A DNA stretch of 17,796 nucleotides, taken from positions 1 through 17,796 of the forward strand of contig JAJRXE010000050.1 of the NCBI GenBank assembly GCA_024276455.1, given 5' to 3'. This DNA is from Calditrichota bacterium. GTDB lineage: Bacteria; Calditrichota; Calditrichia; RBG-13-44-9. Numbering within the stretch: position 1 is the first letter of the stretch; each line of letters begins with the position of its first letter. Below the pieces are notes generated by a model. It saw only the letters and a list, made by a program, of their open reading frames with translations. It searched no databases and was not told where the DNA came from. The position numbers were made by a program, and so were the translations under genes. Below are positions 1 through 6,704 of this stretch, piece after piece.

Positions 1-293
1 CTAAAGCCGGTGCTACTTTCGTCAGCCCCTTTGTCGGGCGGATTGACGACATCAGCGGAGATGGCATGGAGCTTATTGAACAGATCGTGCAAATTTACAA
101 CAACTACCAGTACGACACCGAGGTGTTAGTCGCCAGTGTGCGCCATCCCCGTCATGTGGTGCTGGCTGCTCTGTACGGTGCGGACATTGCCACCATTCCC
201 TTTAAGGTGCTGATGAATCTGTTCAAACATCCGCTGACTGACCGCGGCCTGGAAAAGTTTTTAAGCGATTGGAAGAAAAAAATGCAAAAATGA
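1..293 (+). CDS. fsa: Fructose-6-phosphate aldolase / transaldolase, C-terminal part
   Basis: This is the 3' end of a gene that begins before the window; the reading frame is open from base 3 to the TGA at 291-293. The visible part starts with the KAGATFVSPFVGRIDD segment and continues with SVRHPRHV and GADIATIPFKV. These are characteristic of the short transaldolase family (TalC/FSA), class I aldolases of the cytoplasm that act on fructose-6-phosphate, sedoheptulose-7-phosphate or related sugars through a lysine Schiff base. The catalytic lysine strand lies upstream and cannot be checked. The C-terminus ends in a short Lys-rich tail (DWKKKMQK), normal for the family. Aldolase (FSA) and true transaldolase activity cannot be told apart from this fragment. 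Only 13 bases separate it from the next gene, so the two may be co-transcribed. Confidence 0.9.
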   Translation, partial: KAGATFVSPFVGRIDDISGDGMELIEQIVQIYNNYQYDTEVLVASVRHPRHVVLAALYGADIATIPFKVLMNLFKHPLTDRGLEKFLSDWKKKMQK

Positions 294-306
294 GGCATGA
301 CGTACC

Positions 307-1533
307 ATGCAGAAAAGCCTGAAAATAATCCGTTCCATTGCGATTGCCCTTATTTTATTTGGAGTGATCGGTTGTCAGAATAGTTCCGGCGATAAAGCCG
401 GACACGGAGATACCCTGTTTTTAAAAGATGCCCGGGCGGAGACCCCTTCCAGACCCGCGCGGCAGGCGGCCTCCGATTCACTTTACTCTTCGCGTCAGAA
501 TGCGATTACCCGGGCGGTGGCGAAAGTCAGCCCGGCGGTGGTGGGAATTACCGTGAAAATGGTACGCCGCTACGTGCAGCGCAGCCCTTTTTACACCGAC
601 GACCCACTCTGGAAATACCTCTTCCCGGAGTTGTTCCGAGATCGGGTGTACGAGCAGCGCATCCAGAGTCTGGGAAGCGGATTCATCATTTCGCCGGATG
701 GTTACCTGGTAACCAACGAACACGTGATTGAAGACGGTGAAGAAATCATTGTTACCCTGCCAGGTGGCGAACGGCACAATGCTCAGGTGGTGGGATCCGA
801 CCGCATCTCTGACATTTCGCTGCTGAAAATCGACGGCCAACATTTTCCCTACGTGGAAATGGGGAATTCCGATGATCTGATTGTGGGCGAATGGGTAATC
901 GCCCTGGGGAATCCCTTCGGTCTGTTCGAGTTAAACGATCAGCCTTCGGTCACGGTCGGTGTCATCAGTGCGGTGAATCGCGACTGGGGGCGAATGCCCA
1001 GTTCCGGCCGGGTGTACCTGGACATGATTCAAACCGATGCGGCCATTAACCATGGTAACAGTGGCGGACCGCTGGTCAATTCGCTGGGACAGGTTATCGG
1101 AATGAATACCTTTATTTACACTGGCAGCCAGTACCAGGAGGGCTTTGTGGGCATTGGGTTCGCTATTCCCATTAATCGGATTAAAGAAATCATTAACGAA
1201 ATAAAGCTGAAAGGCGGCGTGGACCGCAATTACTGGCTCGGCATTGTCAAGGTGCAGGATCTCGATCCCATCATTCGTAAATGGTTTAAAGTGGATGTGA
1301 ATGGCGGGGTCATTATTGCCCAGATCGATCCCGGAAGTCCGGCGGATAAAGCCGGATTACGTCCGGAGGACATTATTGTGGCCGTAAACGGGGTCAAGAT
1401 TCGTAACGCCGAGCATTTGATTCAGACCCTGACCAATCTGGATTTAAAGGTCGGAGATGTGCTGGAATTTACCATCATCCGCGACAATAAAGAGCGGCGG
1501 GTTAAAGTTAAGCTGGAAAGGATACCGGAGTAA
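307..1533 (+). CDS. HtrA/DegS-like serine protease, predicted lipoprotein
   Basis: A 408-residue trypsin-like protease of the HtrA (S1C) family, probably acting in envelope protein quality control. The N-terminus has Lys/Arg residues, a hydrophobic stretch at about 11-21 and a lipobox VIGC, predicting lipidation at Cys23. Residues 24-65 look like a low-complexity linker. The protease domain follows with the triad His139 (TNEHV), Asp169 (SDISLLKI) and Ser252 (GNSGGPLVN). One C-terminal PDZ domain spans about 307-405 (GLRPEDIIVAVNG). A single PDZ plus membrane anchoring resembles DegS more than the two-PDZ DegP, though DegS uses a transmembrane helix rather than a lipid. Gln at position +2 would send it to the outer membrane by the E. 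coli sorting rule, which may not hold here. ATG 307 has a GAGG about 11 bases upstream. The purB start is three bases past the stop. Confidence 0.93.
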   Translation: MQKSLKIIRSIAIALILFGVIGCQNSSGDKAGHGDTLFLKDARAETPSRPARQAASDSLYSSRQNAITRAVAKVSPAVVGITVKMVRRYVQRSPFYTDDPLWKYLFPELFRDRVYEQRIQSLGSGFIISPDGYLVTNEHVIEDGEEIIVTLPGGERHNAQVVGSDRISDISLLKIDGQHFPYVEMGNSDDLIVGEWVIALGNPFGLFELNDQPSVTVGVISAVNRDWGRMPSSGRVYLDMIQTDAAINHGNSGGPLVNSLGQVIGMNTFIYTGSQYQEGFVGIGFAIPINRIKEIINEIKLKGGVDRNYWLGIVKVQDLDPIIRKWFKVDVNGGVIIAQIDPGSPADKAGLRPEDIIVAVNGVKIRNAEHLIQTLTNLDLKVGDVLEFTIIRDNKERRVKVKLERIPE

Positions 1534-1536
1534 TAG

Positions 1537-2832
1537 ATGATTGAACGTTATTCTTTGCCGGAAATAAAACAAATCTGGACAGAGGAAAATAAATTTCGTA
1601 TCTGGCTGGAAATAGAAATCTTAGCCTGCGAAGCTCAGGCAGAACTGGGTAACATTCCCCATCAGGCGGTCGAGGTGATTCGCCAGAAAGCGAATTTTAA
1701 CGTGCAGCGCATTCTGGAGATCGAAGAAACCGTCCACCACGACGTGATTGCTTTTTTGACCAATGTGGCGGAATATGTGGGACCGGAATCGCGCTACATT
1801 CACTACGGCATGACCTCTTCGGACGTGCTGGACACCGCCCTGGCGGTGCAAATGAAGCAGGCGGGAGAATTGATTCTGAATAAATTGGCGGCCTTGCGGG
1901 ATTTGCTGGCAAAGCGGGCGGTAGAATTCAAAGACACCGTCATGGTGGGCCGAACCCATGGCGTACATGCCGAACCGGTAACCTTCGGACTGAAGTTAGC
2001 GCTGTGGTACAGCGACACGCTACGGAACATCGAGCGTCTGGAGCGCGCCATTCAGGTGATCTCGGTGGGACAGATTTCCGGGGCGGTTGGCACGTACGAC
2101 CATCTCGATCCCCGGGTGGAAGAATACGTGTGCGCGAAACTGGGTCTCCGACCCGCGCCCATTTCCACTCAGGTGCTCCAGCGCGATCGTCACGCCGAAT
2201 TTCTGAACACCCTGGCTCTGATTGGCGCCAATCTGGAAAAAATTGCTCTGGAAATCCGCCATCTGCAGAGGACGGAGGTCCTGGAGGTGGAAGAACCATT
2301 CGGCAAAGGTCAAAAAGGCTCTTCCGCCATGCCCCACAAAAAAAATCCCATCCTTTGCGAGCGGCTCACCGGAATGGCCCGATTGCTGCGCGGTTATGCC
2401 AGTACAGCGCTGGAAAATATTGCCCTCTGGCACGAACGGGACATTTCACATTCTTCGGTGGAACGCGTCATTATTCCCGATGCCACCATGTTGCTGTATT
2501 ACATGCTAACCAAGACCATTCAGGTGCTGTCCGGCATGGTGGTACATTCCCAGCGAATGAAAAAAAACCTCATGCTGACCCATGGACTGATCTTTTCACA
2601 ACCGGTTTTGTTAAAGCTGGTAGAGAAAGGGCTTACGCGCGAGGAGGCCTATCGACTGGTGCAGCAAAATGCCCTCAAAGTGTGGGAATCCGAACAGGAA
2701 TTTCCCGCTTTACTGAAAGCCGATCCGGAGGTTCGGAACTATCTGTCCGAAGAAGACATAGATTTAATTTGTAATTTGGATAATCGATTAAAAAATGTAA
2801 ATTATATCTTTAAAAAATTAAATCTGATTTAA
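1537..2832 (+). CDS. purB: Adenylosuccinate lyase
   Basis: A 431-residue enzyme of the fumarase/aspartase superfamily. It catalyses two fumarate-releasing steps in purine synthesis: SAICAR to AICAR and adenylosuccinate to AMP. The family landmarks are all present: TSSDVLDTA at 93-101, GRTHGVHAEP with His141 (the position of a known active-site histidine in B. subtilis PurB), and the superfamily signature SSAMPHKKNP at 262-271 on the flexible catalytic loop. Length matches the short bacterial PurB class. The start ATG 1537 follows a GGAG at 1527-1530 with six-base spacing and lies three bases after the protease stop. The purC-like gene starts 14 bases after its stop, so purB and purC-like form one transcription unit. 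Confidence 0.97.
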   Translation: MIERYSLPEIKQIWTEENKFRIWLEIEILACEAQAELGNIPHQAVEVIRQKANFNVQRILEIEETVHHDVIAFLTNVAEYVGPESRYIHYGMTSSDVLDTALAVQMKQAGELILNKLAALRDLLAKRAVEFKDTVMVGRTHGVHAEPVTFGLKLALWYSDTLRNIERLERAIQVISVGQISGAVGTYDHLDPRVEEYVCAKLGLRPAPISTQVLQRDRHAEFLNTLALIGANLEKIALEIRHLQRTEVLEVEEPFGKGQKGSSAMPHKKNPILCERLTGMARLLRGYASTALENIALWHERDISHSSVERVIIPDATMLLYYMLTKTIQVLSGMVVHSQRMKKNLMLTHGLIFSQPVLLKLVEKGLTREEAYRLVQQNALKVWESEQEFPALLKADPEVRNYLSEEDIDLICNLDNRLKNVNYIFKKLNLI

Positions 2833-2846
2833 TTTTGGAGGGAAAA

Positions 2847-3548
2847 GTGAGTGTAAAAGAAATCTTTCGGGAAGGAAGTACCAAAAAATTATATACCACC
2901 GACCAGGATGATCAGTTGATCATGGAGTTTTTAGATGTATTGCTTTTGAACGACGGAAAGAAAAAGGTCAAGGTTAGCGGTAAAGGGCGGATTAACGCCC
3001 AGACTTCTGCCTTTTTATTTGAGTATCTGGAAAGTTACAACGTCCCGACCCATTTTGTGAAGCGAGTGGACGAAAACAGCCTGATGGTGAAGAAAGCGGA
3101 GATTGTTCCCATTAAATTGATGATTTGGAATTATGCCACCGGTACGCTTTCTAAACGGCTGGGATTAAAAGAAGAATCCTCGCTGGAAACTCCGGTGGTG
3201 GAATTGTACTTGAAAGATCCGAAATTAAAAAATCCCTTGATTAATGAGTACCATGCCTACGCATTGGGTTTGTGCGATCGGATGGAAATGAACAACATGG
3301 TGCGCATTGCCACCAAAATTAATGCGGTGTTGAAATCTTTTCTGTCCCGTAAAAAAATGAGCCTGGCCGTGGCCAGTCTGGAGTTTGGCCGGGTGGCCAA
3401 TCAAATTGTTGTTTGCGACGAATTGAGTCTGGACAACCTGACCGTCTGGAAAGTAAAGGAAGACGGTACGCTGGACACCAAAGCGTTTGCGGTAACCGAC
3501 AAGACGGCTGCCAAGGTGTATTCCCAATTTGCCGAAGAAATTCTCTAA
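2847..3548 (+). CDS. purC: SAICAR synthetase (PurC) homologue with altered active site
   Basis: A 233-residue protein of the SAICAR synthetase fold. That enzyme joins CAIR and aspartate using ATP. I chose GTG 2847 because GGAGGG at 2837-2842 sits five bases before it; an in-frame TTG at 2835 would overlap that site. Fold landmarks are kept: SGKGRIN, TGTLSKRLG, LEFG and DELSLD. With this start the numbering coincides with E. coli PurC. Lys13, Asp36-Gly37, Glu179, Asp191 and Asp196 are retained, but Lys11 is Ser, Arg94 is Trp, Asp175 is Val, Lys177 is Ser and Arg199 is Thr. These changes lie in motifs I know as near-invariant (RNxxAGS, DFKLEFG, SRLW). The comparison is from recalled E. coli and B. 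subtilis sequences. It may be a divergent enzyme, an enzyme with another substrate, or a pseudoenzyme. Family assignment is firm, activity is not. Confidence 0.8.
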   Translation: MSVKEIFREGSTKKLYTTDQDDQLIMEFLDVLLLNDGKKKVKVSGKGRINAQTSAFLFEYLESYNVPTHFVKRVDENSLMVKKAEIVPIKLMIWNYATGTLSKRLGLKEESSLETPVVELYLKDPKLKNPLINEYHAYALGLCDRMEMNNMVRIATKINAVLKSFLSRKKMSLAVASLEFGRVANQIVVCDELSLDNLTVWKVKEDGTLDTKAFAVTDKTAAKVYSQFAEEIL

Positions 3549-3567
3549 AAAAAGGCAGGAAAATCGA

Positions 3568-4224
3568 TTGTTTATGATTGCAAAATACGGTCTAGGATTA
3601 GTCATAACCAGTTGGTTGGTGTTTGTAACCTTCCTGGTGATTGCGCTGCTGTTCAAACAACCGGTGGTCATCTTTCTGACCATTCTGACCGGTATTTTTA
3701 GCGTCTTCAATATGTACTTTTTTCGTGATCCCGAGCGGGTCATTCCGGACAATCCGCGGGCAATTCTCTCCCCGGCGGATGGAAAAGTGGTACAGATTAC
3801 CGAGGTGGAGGAAAAGGAATTCTTTAAGGGCCGGGTGACTCGGGTGAGCATTTTTCTCTCGGTCTTTAATGTGCATGTAAATCGGATTCCTATTTCCGGA
3901 AAAGTGGAATATTTTGCCTATTTACCCGGTAAATTTCTGGCCGCTTTTAACGATAAAGCCTCGGAAGAGAACGAACAAACCGCCATTGGTATCGAAAGTC
4001 CCGAAGGTCACAAAGTGATGTTCAAGCAGATAGCCGGAATCATTGCCCGGCGGATTGTTTGCACCGTGCGAGAAGGGTACCGGGTGAAAGCCGGCGAAAA
4101 AATGGGAATGATTCGTTACGGTTCACGGGTGGACGTGTTTTTTCCCCCCGACCAGGTAGAGCTGAAAGTGCAGCTGGGCGACCGGGTGAAGGGGGGCGAG
4201 ACCATTATCGGGGTTTTCCGATGA
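3568..4224 (+). CDS. psd: Phosphatidylserine decarboxylase, short proenzyme type
   Basis: About 218 residues. The enzyme decarboxylates phosphatidylserine to phosphatidylethanolamine at the inner membrane and needs a pyruvoyl group made by self-cleavage. Two hydrophobic segments near the N-terminus (ITSWLVFVTFLVIALLF and VVIFLTILTGIFSVF) are followed by FFRDPER, SPADGKV, FLSVFNVHVNR and, near the C-terminus, RYGSRVDV. The Gly-Ser bond in that last motif (Ser codon 4123-4125) is the expected cleavage site, giving a pyruvoyl alpha chain of about 33 residues. This is the compact form known from Sinorhizobium and archaeal-type Psd, not the LGST form of E. coli. TTG 3568 is preferred because AGGCAGGA ends seven bases before it; ATG 3574 is the alternative. 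The stop overlaps the pssA start as ATGA, so psd and pssA are translationally coupled. Confidence 0.95.
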   Translation: MFMIAKYGLGLVITSWLVFVTFLVIALLFKQPVVIFLTILTGIFSVFNMYFFRDPERVIPDNPRAILSPADGKVVQITEVEEKEFFKGRVTRVSIFLSVFNVHVNRIPISGKVEYFAYLPGKFLAAFNDKASEENEQTAIGIESPEGHKVMFKQIAGIIARRIVCTVREGYRVKAGEKMGMIRYGSRVDVFFPPDQVELKVQLGDRVKGGETIIGVFR

Positions 4225-5024
4225 AGATGACCACAAGCTGGGTACCCAGCGCTTTTACCATGCTTAACATTTTTTGTGGCTATTTTTCGGTGATTCAGGC
4301 TGCGAACCAGAAGTTTATTCAAGCCGCCTGGCTCATTGTAGCCGCCGCGGTGCTGGATGCCCTGGATGGCAAGATCGCTCGCATGGCCAAGGCGGCTTCC
4401 CATTTCGGTGTGGAATACGATTCTCTGGCTGATGTGGTTTCTTTCGGATTTGCTCCCTCGTTTCTGGCCTACAACGTGGTGTATTTCCACTGGGGAACCC
4501 TGGGACTTTTCATTAGTTTTACCCCCCTGGTTTTCGGATCCATTCGTCTGGCCCGTTTCAATATTCGCCTGAAAGGGTTTGACAAAGCCTATTTCGAGGG
4601 ATTGCCCATTCCCTCGGCTGCCCTCACCATTGCTACCTTTGTGGTCTTCAACTACCATTTCTGGGGCTATTTACGCTGGCAAAAAGTGTTTCTCTTTCTG
4701 GTCATTGGCCTTTCCGTGCTCATGGTTACCAACTATCGGTACGAAACCCTTCCGAATTTTTCCCTCCGCCGGGGAACCCCCGAGCGAGGTAAAATCCTGA
4801 CGGTTTTTATTGGCACCATTGTGATTATTCTTTTCCCCCAGGAAGCTTTCTTTCCGCTCTCGCTGCTGTACGCCCTGTCCGGCCCGGCACGGGAGTTCTG
4901 GATTCTCATGAAAAACGACAAAACGGAACAGAATCATTCCATTGAGGAAACAACGCATGAAAGCAATCGTAAAAGTCCGCCTAAAAAAAGGAATTCTGGA
5001 TCCTCAGGGAAAAGCCGTTCATAA
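4221..5024 (+). CDS. pssA: CDP-diacylglycerol--serine O-phosphatidyltransferase
   Basis: A 267-residue integral membrane protein that makes phosphatidylserine from CDP-diacylglycerol and serine, the substrate of the psd product encoded just upstream. The CDP-alcohol phosphotransferase motif D-x2-D-G-x2-A-R-x8-G-x3-D-x3-D is complete: Asp46, Asp49, Gly50, Ala53, Arg54, Gly63, Asp67 and Asp71. Several hydrophobic helices surround it, and the N-terminal VPSAFTMLNIFCGYFS is typical of the Gram-positive-type PssA subclass. The ATG overlaps the psd stop by four bases. The hydrophilic C-terminal tail (about 35 residues, rich in Lys, Ser, Asn and Glu) runs 68 bases into purS, so its last 22 or so codons share DNA with purS. 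That tail is not part of the conserved enzyme. Confidence 0.95.
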   Translation: MKMTTSWVPSAFTMLNIFCGYFSVIQAANQKFIQAAWLIVAAAVLDALDGKIARMAKAASHFGVEYDSLADVVSFGFAPSFLAYNVVYFHWGTLGLFISFTPLVFGSIRLARFNIRLKGFDKAYFEGLPIPSAALTIATFVVFNYHFWGYLRWQKVFLFLVIGLSVLMVTNYRYETLPNFSLRRGTPERGKILTVFIGTIVIILFPQEAFFPLSLLYALSGPAREFWILMKNDKTEQNHSIEETTHESNRKSPPKKRNSGSSGKSRS

Positions 5025-5208
5025 TGCCCTGGACCATCTGGGATTTTCCCACATCCGCGATGTCCGAATCGGTAAATACATTGAAATGCAGTTGAACGGT
5101 GTATCCCGGGAGGAAGCTCGGCAAATTGTGGAAGAGGCTTGCAAAAAGCTGTTGGCCAATCCGGTTATTGAGGATTACGATTACGAATTGGTGGAGGAAG
5201 AAGCGTGA
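4957..5208 (+). CDS. purS: Phosphoribosylformylglycinamidine synthase subunit PurS
   Basis: An 83-residue protein, the usual length for PurS. PurS bridges the glutaminase PurQ and the synthetase PurL in the three-subunit FGAM synthase found in most bacteria outside the gamma-proteobacteria. The sequence shows the family pattern: an N-terminal beta strand MKAIVKVRLKKGILDPQGKA, the LGFSHIRDVRIGKYIEM segment, and a C-terminal KKLLANPVIEDYDYEL. ATG 4957 is preceded by GAGGA at 4944-4948 with eight-base spacing; an in-frame TTG at 4942 would lie upstream of that site and is rejected. The gene begins inside the 3' end of pssA and its TGA overlaps the GTG of purQ, so all three are co-transcribed. 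Confidence 0.96.
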   Translation: MKAIVKVRLKKGILDPQGKAVHNALDHLGFSHIRDVRIGKYIEMQLNGVSREEARQIVEEACKKLLANPVIEDYDYELVEEEA

Positions 5209-5894
5209 AGTCGGCGGTCATTGTTTTTCCCGGTTCCAATTGCGACCACGATATGTATTACGCCCTGAAGAAAGTGGTCGGTTCGCAGGTGGACTTCGTC
5301 TGGCATCGGGAGAATCGTCTGGACGGTTACGACGCCATTTTTTTACCTGGCGGTTTTTCTTACGGCGATTACTTGCGAGCCGGCGCCATTGCCCGTTTTT
5401 CTCCGGTGATGCAGGAAGTGGTACGCCAGGCAAAAAAGGGACGCTACGTTCTGGGTATCTGCAACGGTTTTCAGGTGTTGACGGAAATCGGATTGCTGCC
5501 CGGCGCGTTATTGCGAAATCGGAACCTGCGATTTGTTTGCAAGCATGTTTACATCCGTACCGAAAACCACCACACGAGTTTCACCCGCCAGTTGCAACCC
5601 GGCCAGGTGCTGAAGATCCCCATTGCGCACGGCGAAGGTAATTATTTTATTGACCCGGAAGGGTTGAAACGCCTGCAAGACAACGACCAGATTGTCTTTC
5701 GCTATTGCGACGCCGCCGGGAACGTTAATGCAACCGCCAATCCGAACGGGTCGCTGGATAATATTGCCGGCATTATTAATCGCCAGGGAAACGTCCTGGG
5801 CATGATGCCGCATCCCGAGCGAGCCATGGAAAGTATTTTACGATCTACCGATGGAAAATACATTTTCGAATCGCTCTTTGAAAATTTGACATAG
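5205..5894 (+). CDS. purQ: Phosphoribosylformylglycinamidine synthase subunit PurQ (glutaminase)
   Basis: A 229-residue class I glutamine amidotransferase that releases ammonia from glutamine for FGAM synthase. The triad is visible: Cys86 in GICNGFQ, and His203 and Glu205 in MPHPERA. The oxyanion loop PGGFSYGDYLR and the GSNCDHD segment near the N-terminus are PurQ hallmarks. GTG 5205 overlaps the purS stop (GTGA) and has GGAGGAAG at 5192-5199 in front. The synthetase subunit purL does not follow; the next gene is a small membrane protein, so purL must lie elsewhere in the genome. Confidence 0.97.
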   Translation: MKSAVIVFPGSNCDHDMYYALKKVVGSQVDFVWHRENRLDGYDAIFLPGGFSYGDYLRAGAIARFSPVMQEVVRQAKKGRYVLGICNGFQVLTEIGLLPGALLRNRNLRFVCKHVYIRTENHHTSFTRQLQPGQVLKIPIAHGEGNYFIDPEGLKRLQDNDQIVFRYCDAAGNVNATANPNGSLDNIAGIINRQGNVLGMMPHPERAMESILRSTDGKYIFESLFENLT

Positions 5895-5906
5895 GAGACG
5901 CACCCC

Positions 5907-6170
5907 ATGCGCAAAAAAAGAATTGGCTGGATTCTACTCATTATCATTGTTGGAGCATTAATTGGGAGCGCACTGGGGGAGGTGCTGGGACTTATTCTGC
6001 CCGCCGGGGTGGTGAAGGATTTTTTTCTGCGGGCCGCCATCTTTCGGGTGGGACCGGCGGAAATCAATCTGCTGGTTCTTTCTTTTACCCTGGGTTTTAA
6101 ACTGAAACTCAACGTGATTGGCGTTATTGGCATTTTTCTGGCCGCCTACTTTTTACGCTGGGTGGAGTGA
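5907..6170 (+). CDS. Small membrane protein, DUF4321-like
   Basis: An 87-residue hydrophobic protein of unknown function. A basic start (MRKKR) is followed by a first membrane helix at about 7-31 (IGWILLIIIVGALIGSALGEVLGLILP), a short middle part and hydrophobic segments at about 53-64 and 69-83. The pattern GSALGE-LGLILP, then GPAEINLLVLSFTLGF, then LNVIGVIGI matches my memory of the DUF4321 family found in Firmicutes and other anaerobe lineages. I know no experimental role for it. GGAG at 5893-5896 precedes ATG 5907 by about ten bases. The gene begins 12 bases after purQ and probably ends the pur/psd transcription unit, since a 235-base gap follows. Confidence 0.75.
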   Translation: MRKKRIGWILLIIIVGALIGSALGEVLGLILPAGVVKDFFLRAAIFRVGPAEINLLVLSFTLGFKLKLNVIGVIGIFLAAYFLRWVE

Positions 6171-6339
6171 TTCCACTTTGTTTTTGGACACGGTGCTACC
6201 ACCCATACTGAAAAAATGGCGGGGATTTTAAAAAAGAGTGTCCGGAGCGCTTTGCATCTGGCGGCGTTCTCCTTCGCCCTGGGGGGGAACATTTAGGGGC
6301 GAATGAAGAAATCTTATTGGGATTTTTAAAAAAAATCGC

Positions 6340-6377
6340 TAATTTACCGAACCGAATGGCGTTTGAAAGGTAAATTA
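6340..6377. repeat. Inverted repeat in the tatA upstream region
   Basis: TAATTTACC at 6340-6348 pairs perfectly with GGTAAATTA at 6369-6377 around a 20-base loop. It ends 28 bases before the tatA ATG and 15 bases before its Shine-Dalgarno sequence. It could be an operator, an mRNA 5' hairpin or chance. The rest of the 6171-6405 gap contains GGACAC (6186-6191) complementary to GTGTCC (6238-6243), but no recognisable RNA gene or intrinsic terminator. Confidence 0.4.
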
Positions 6378-6405
6378 AGTAGGTTTTTAAAAGAAGGAGA
6401 GTATT

Positions 6406-6657
6406 ATGTTTGGAATTGGACCATCGGAATTGCTGGTCATCTTTTTGATTATTCTCATTCTGTTTGGGGCGAAGCGCTTGCCGGAGTTAGCCCGCTCGCT
6501 GGGTCGTTCCATTATGGAGTTCAAAAGCGCCACCCAGAATATAAAAGAGGAATTGGATTTTACCAAGCTGGACGATACCCCGGCGCCGAAACCGCCGCAG
6601 GCGGAAATTAAGACTGAGAACCAATCCCAACCGGAAAGCGGCGCAAAGCAGCAGTAA
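6406..6657 (+). CDS. tatA: Sec-independent translocase protein TatA/TatE
   Basis: An 83-residue protein that forms the pore component of the twin-arginine pathway, which exports folded proteins across the inner membrane. The N-terminal helix MFGIGPSELLVIFLIILILFG has the usual FGIGPSE start, followed by the hinge and amphipathic helix FGAKRLPELARSLGRSIMEFK and a hydrophilic Pro/Gln/Glu-rich tail. The short amphipathic helix and lack of longer extensions fit TatA/E rather than TatB. AAGGAGA at 6393-6399 gives a strong ribosome binding site. No tatC is present here, so it must be encoded elsewhere. Confidence 0.96.
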   Translation: MFGIGPSELLVIFLIILILFGAKRLPELARSLGRSIMEFKSATQNIKEELDFTKLDDTPAPKPPQAEIKTENQSQPESGAKQQ

Positions 6658-6704
6658 ATTCTCCTCTTTCTTTCACCGACAATCCGAGCAGGAGAGACTG
6701 GCAT

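Noticed and set aside
3225..3851. 208-codon minus-strand frame
   Set aside because: It lies antisense to purC-like and psd, whose conserved motifs explain the + strand; it has no family features.
6215..6292. Short frame starting ATGGCGGGG in the gap before tatA
   Set aside because: About 23 codons with no ribosome binding site and no conserved-looking features.
6363..6611. 82-codon + strand frame overlapping tatA
   Set aside because: It shares DNA with a clearly recognised tatA in another frame and has low-quality composition.
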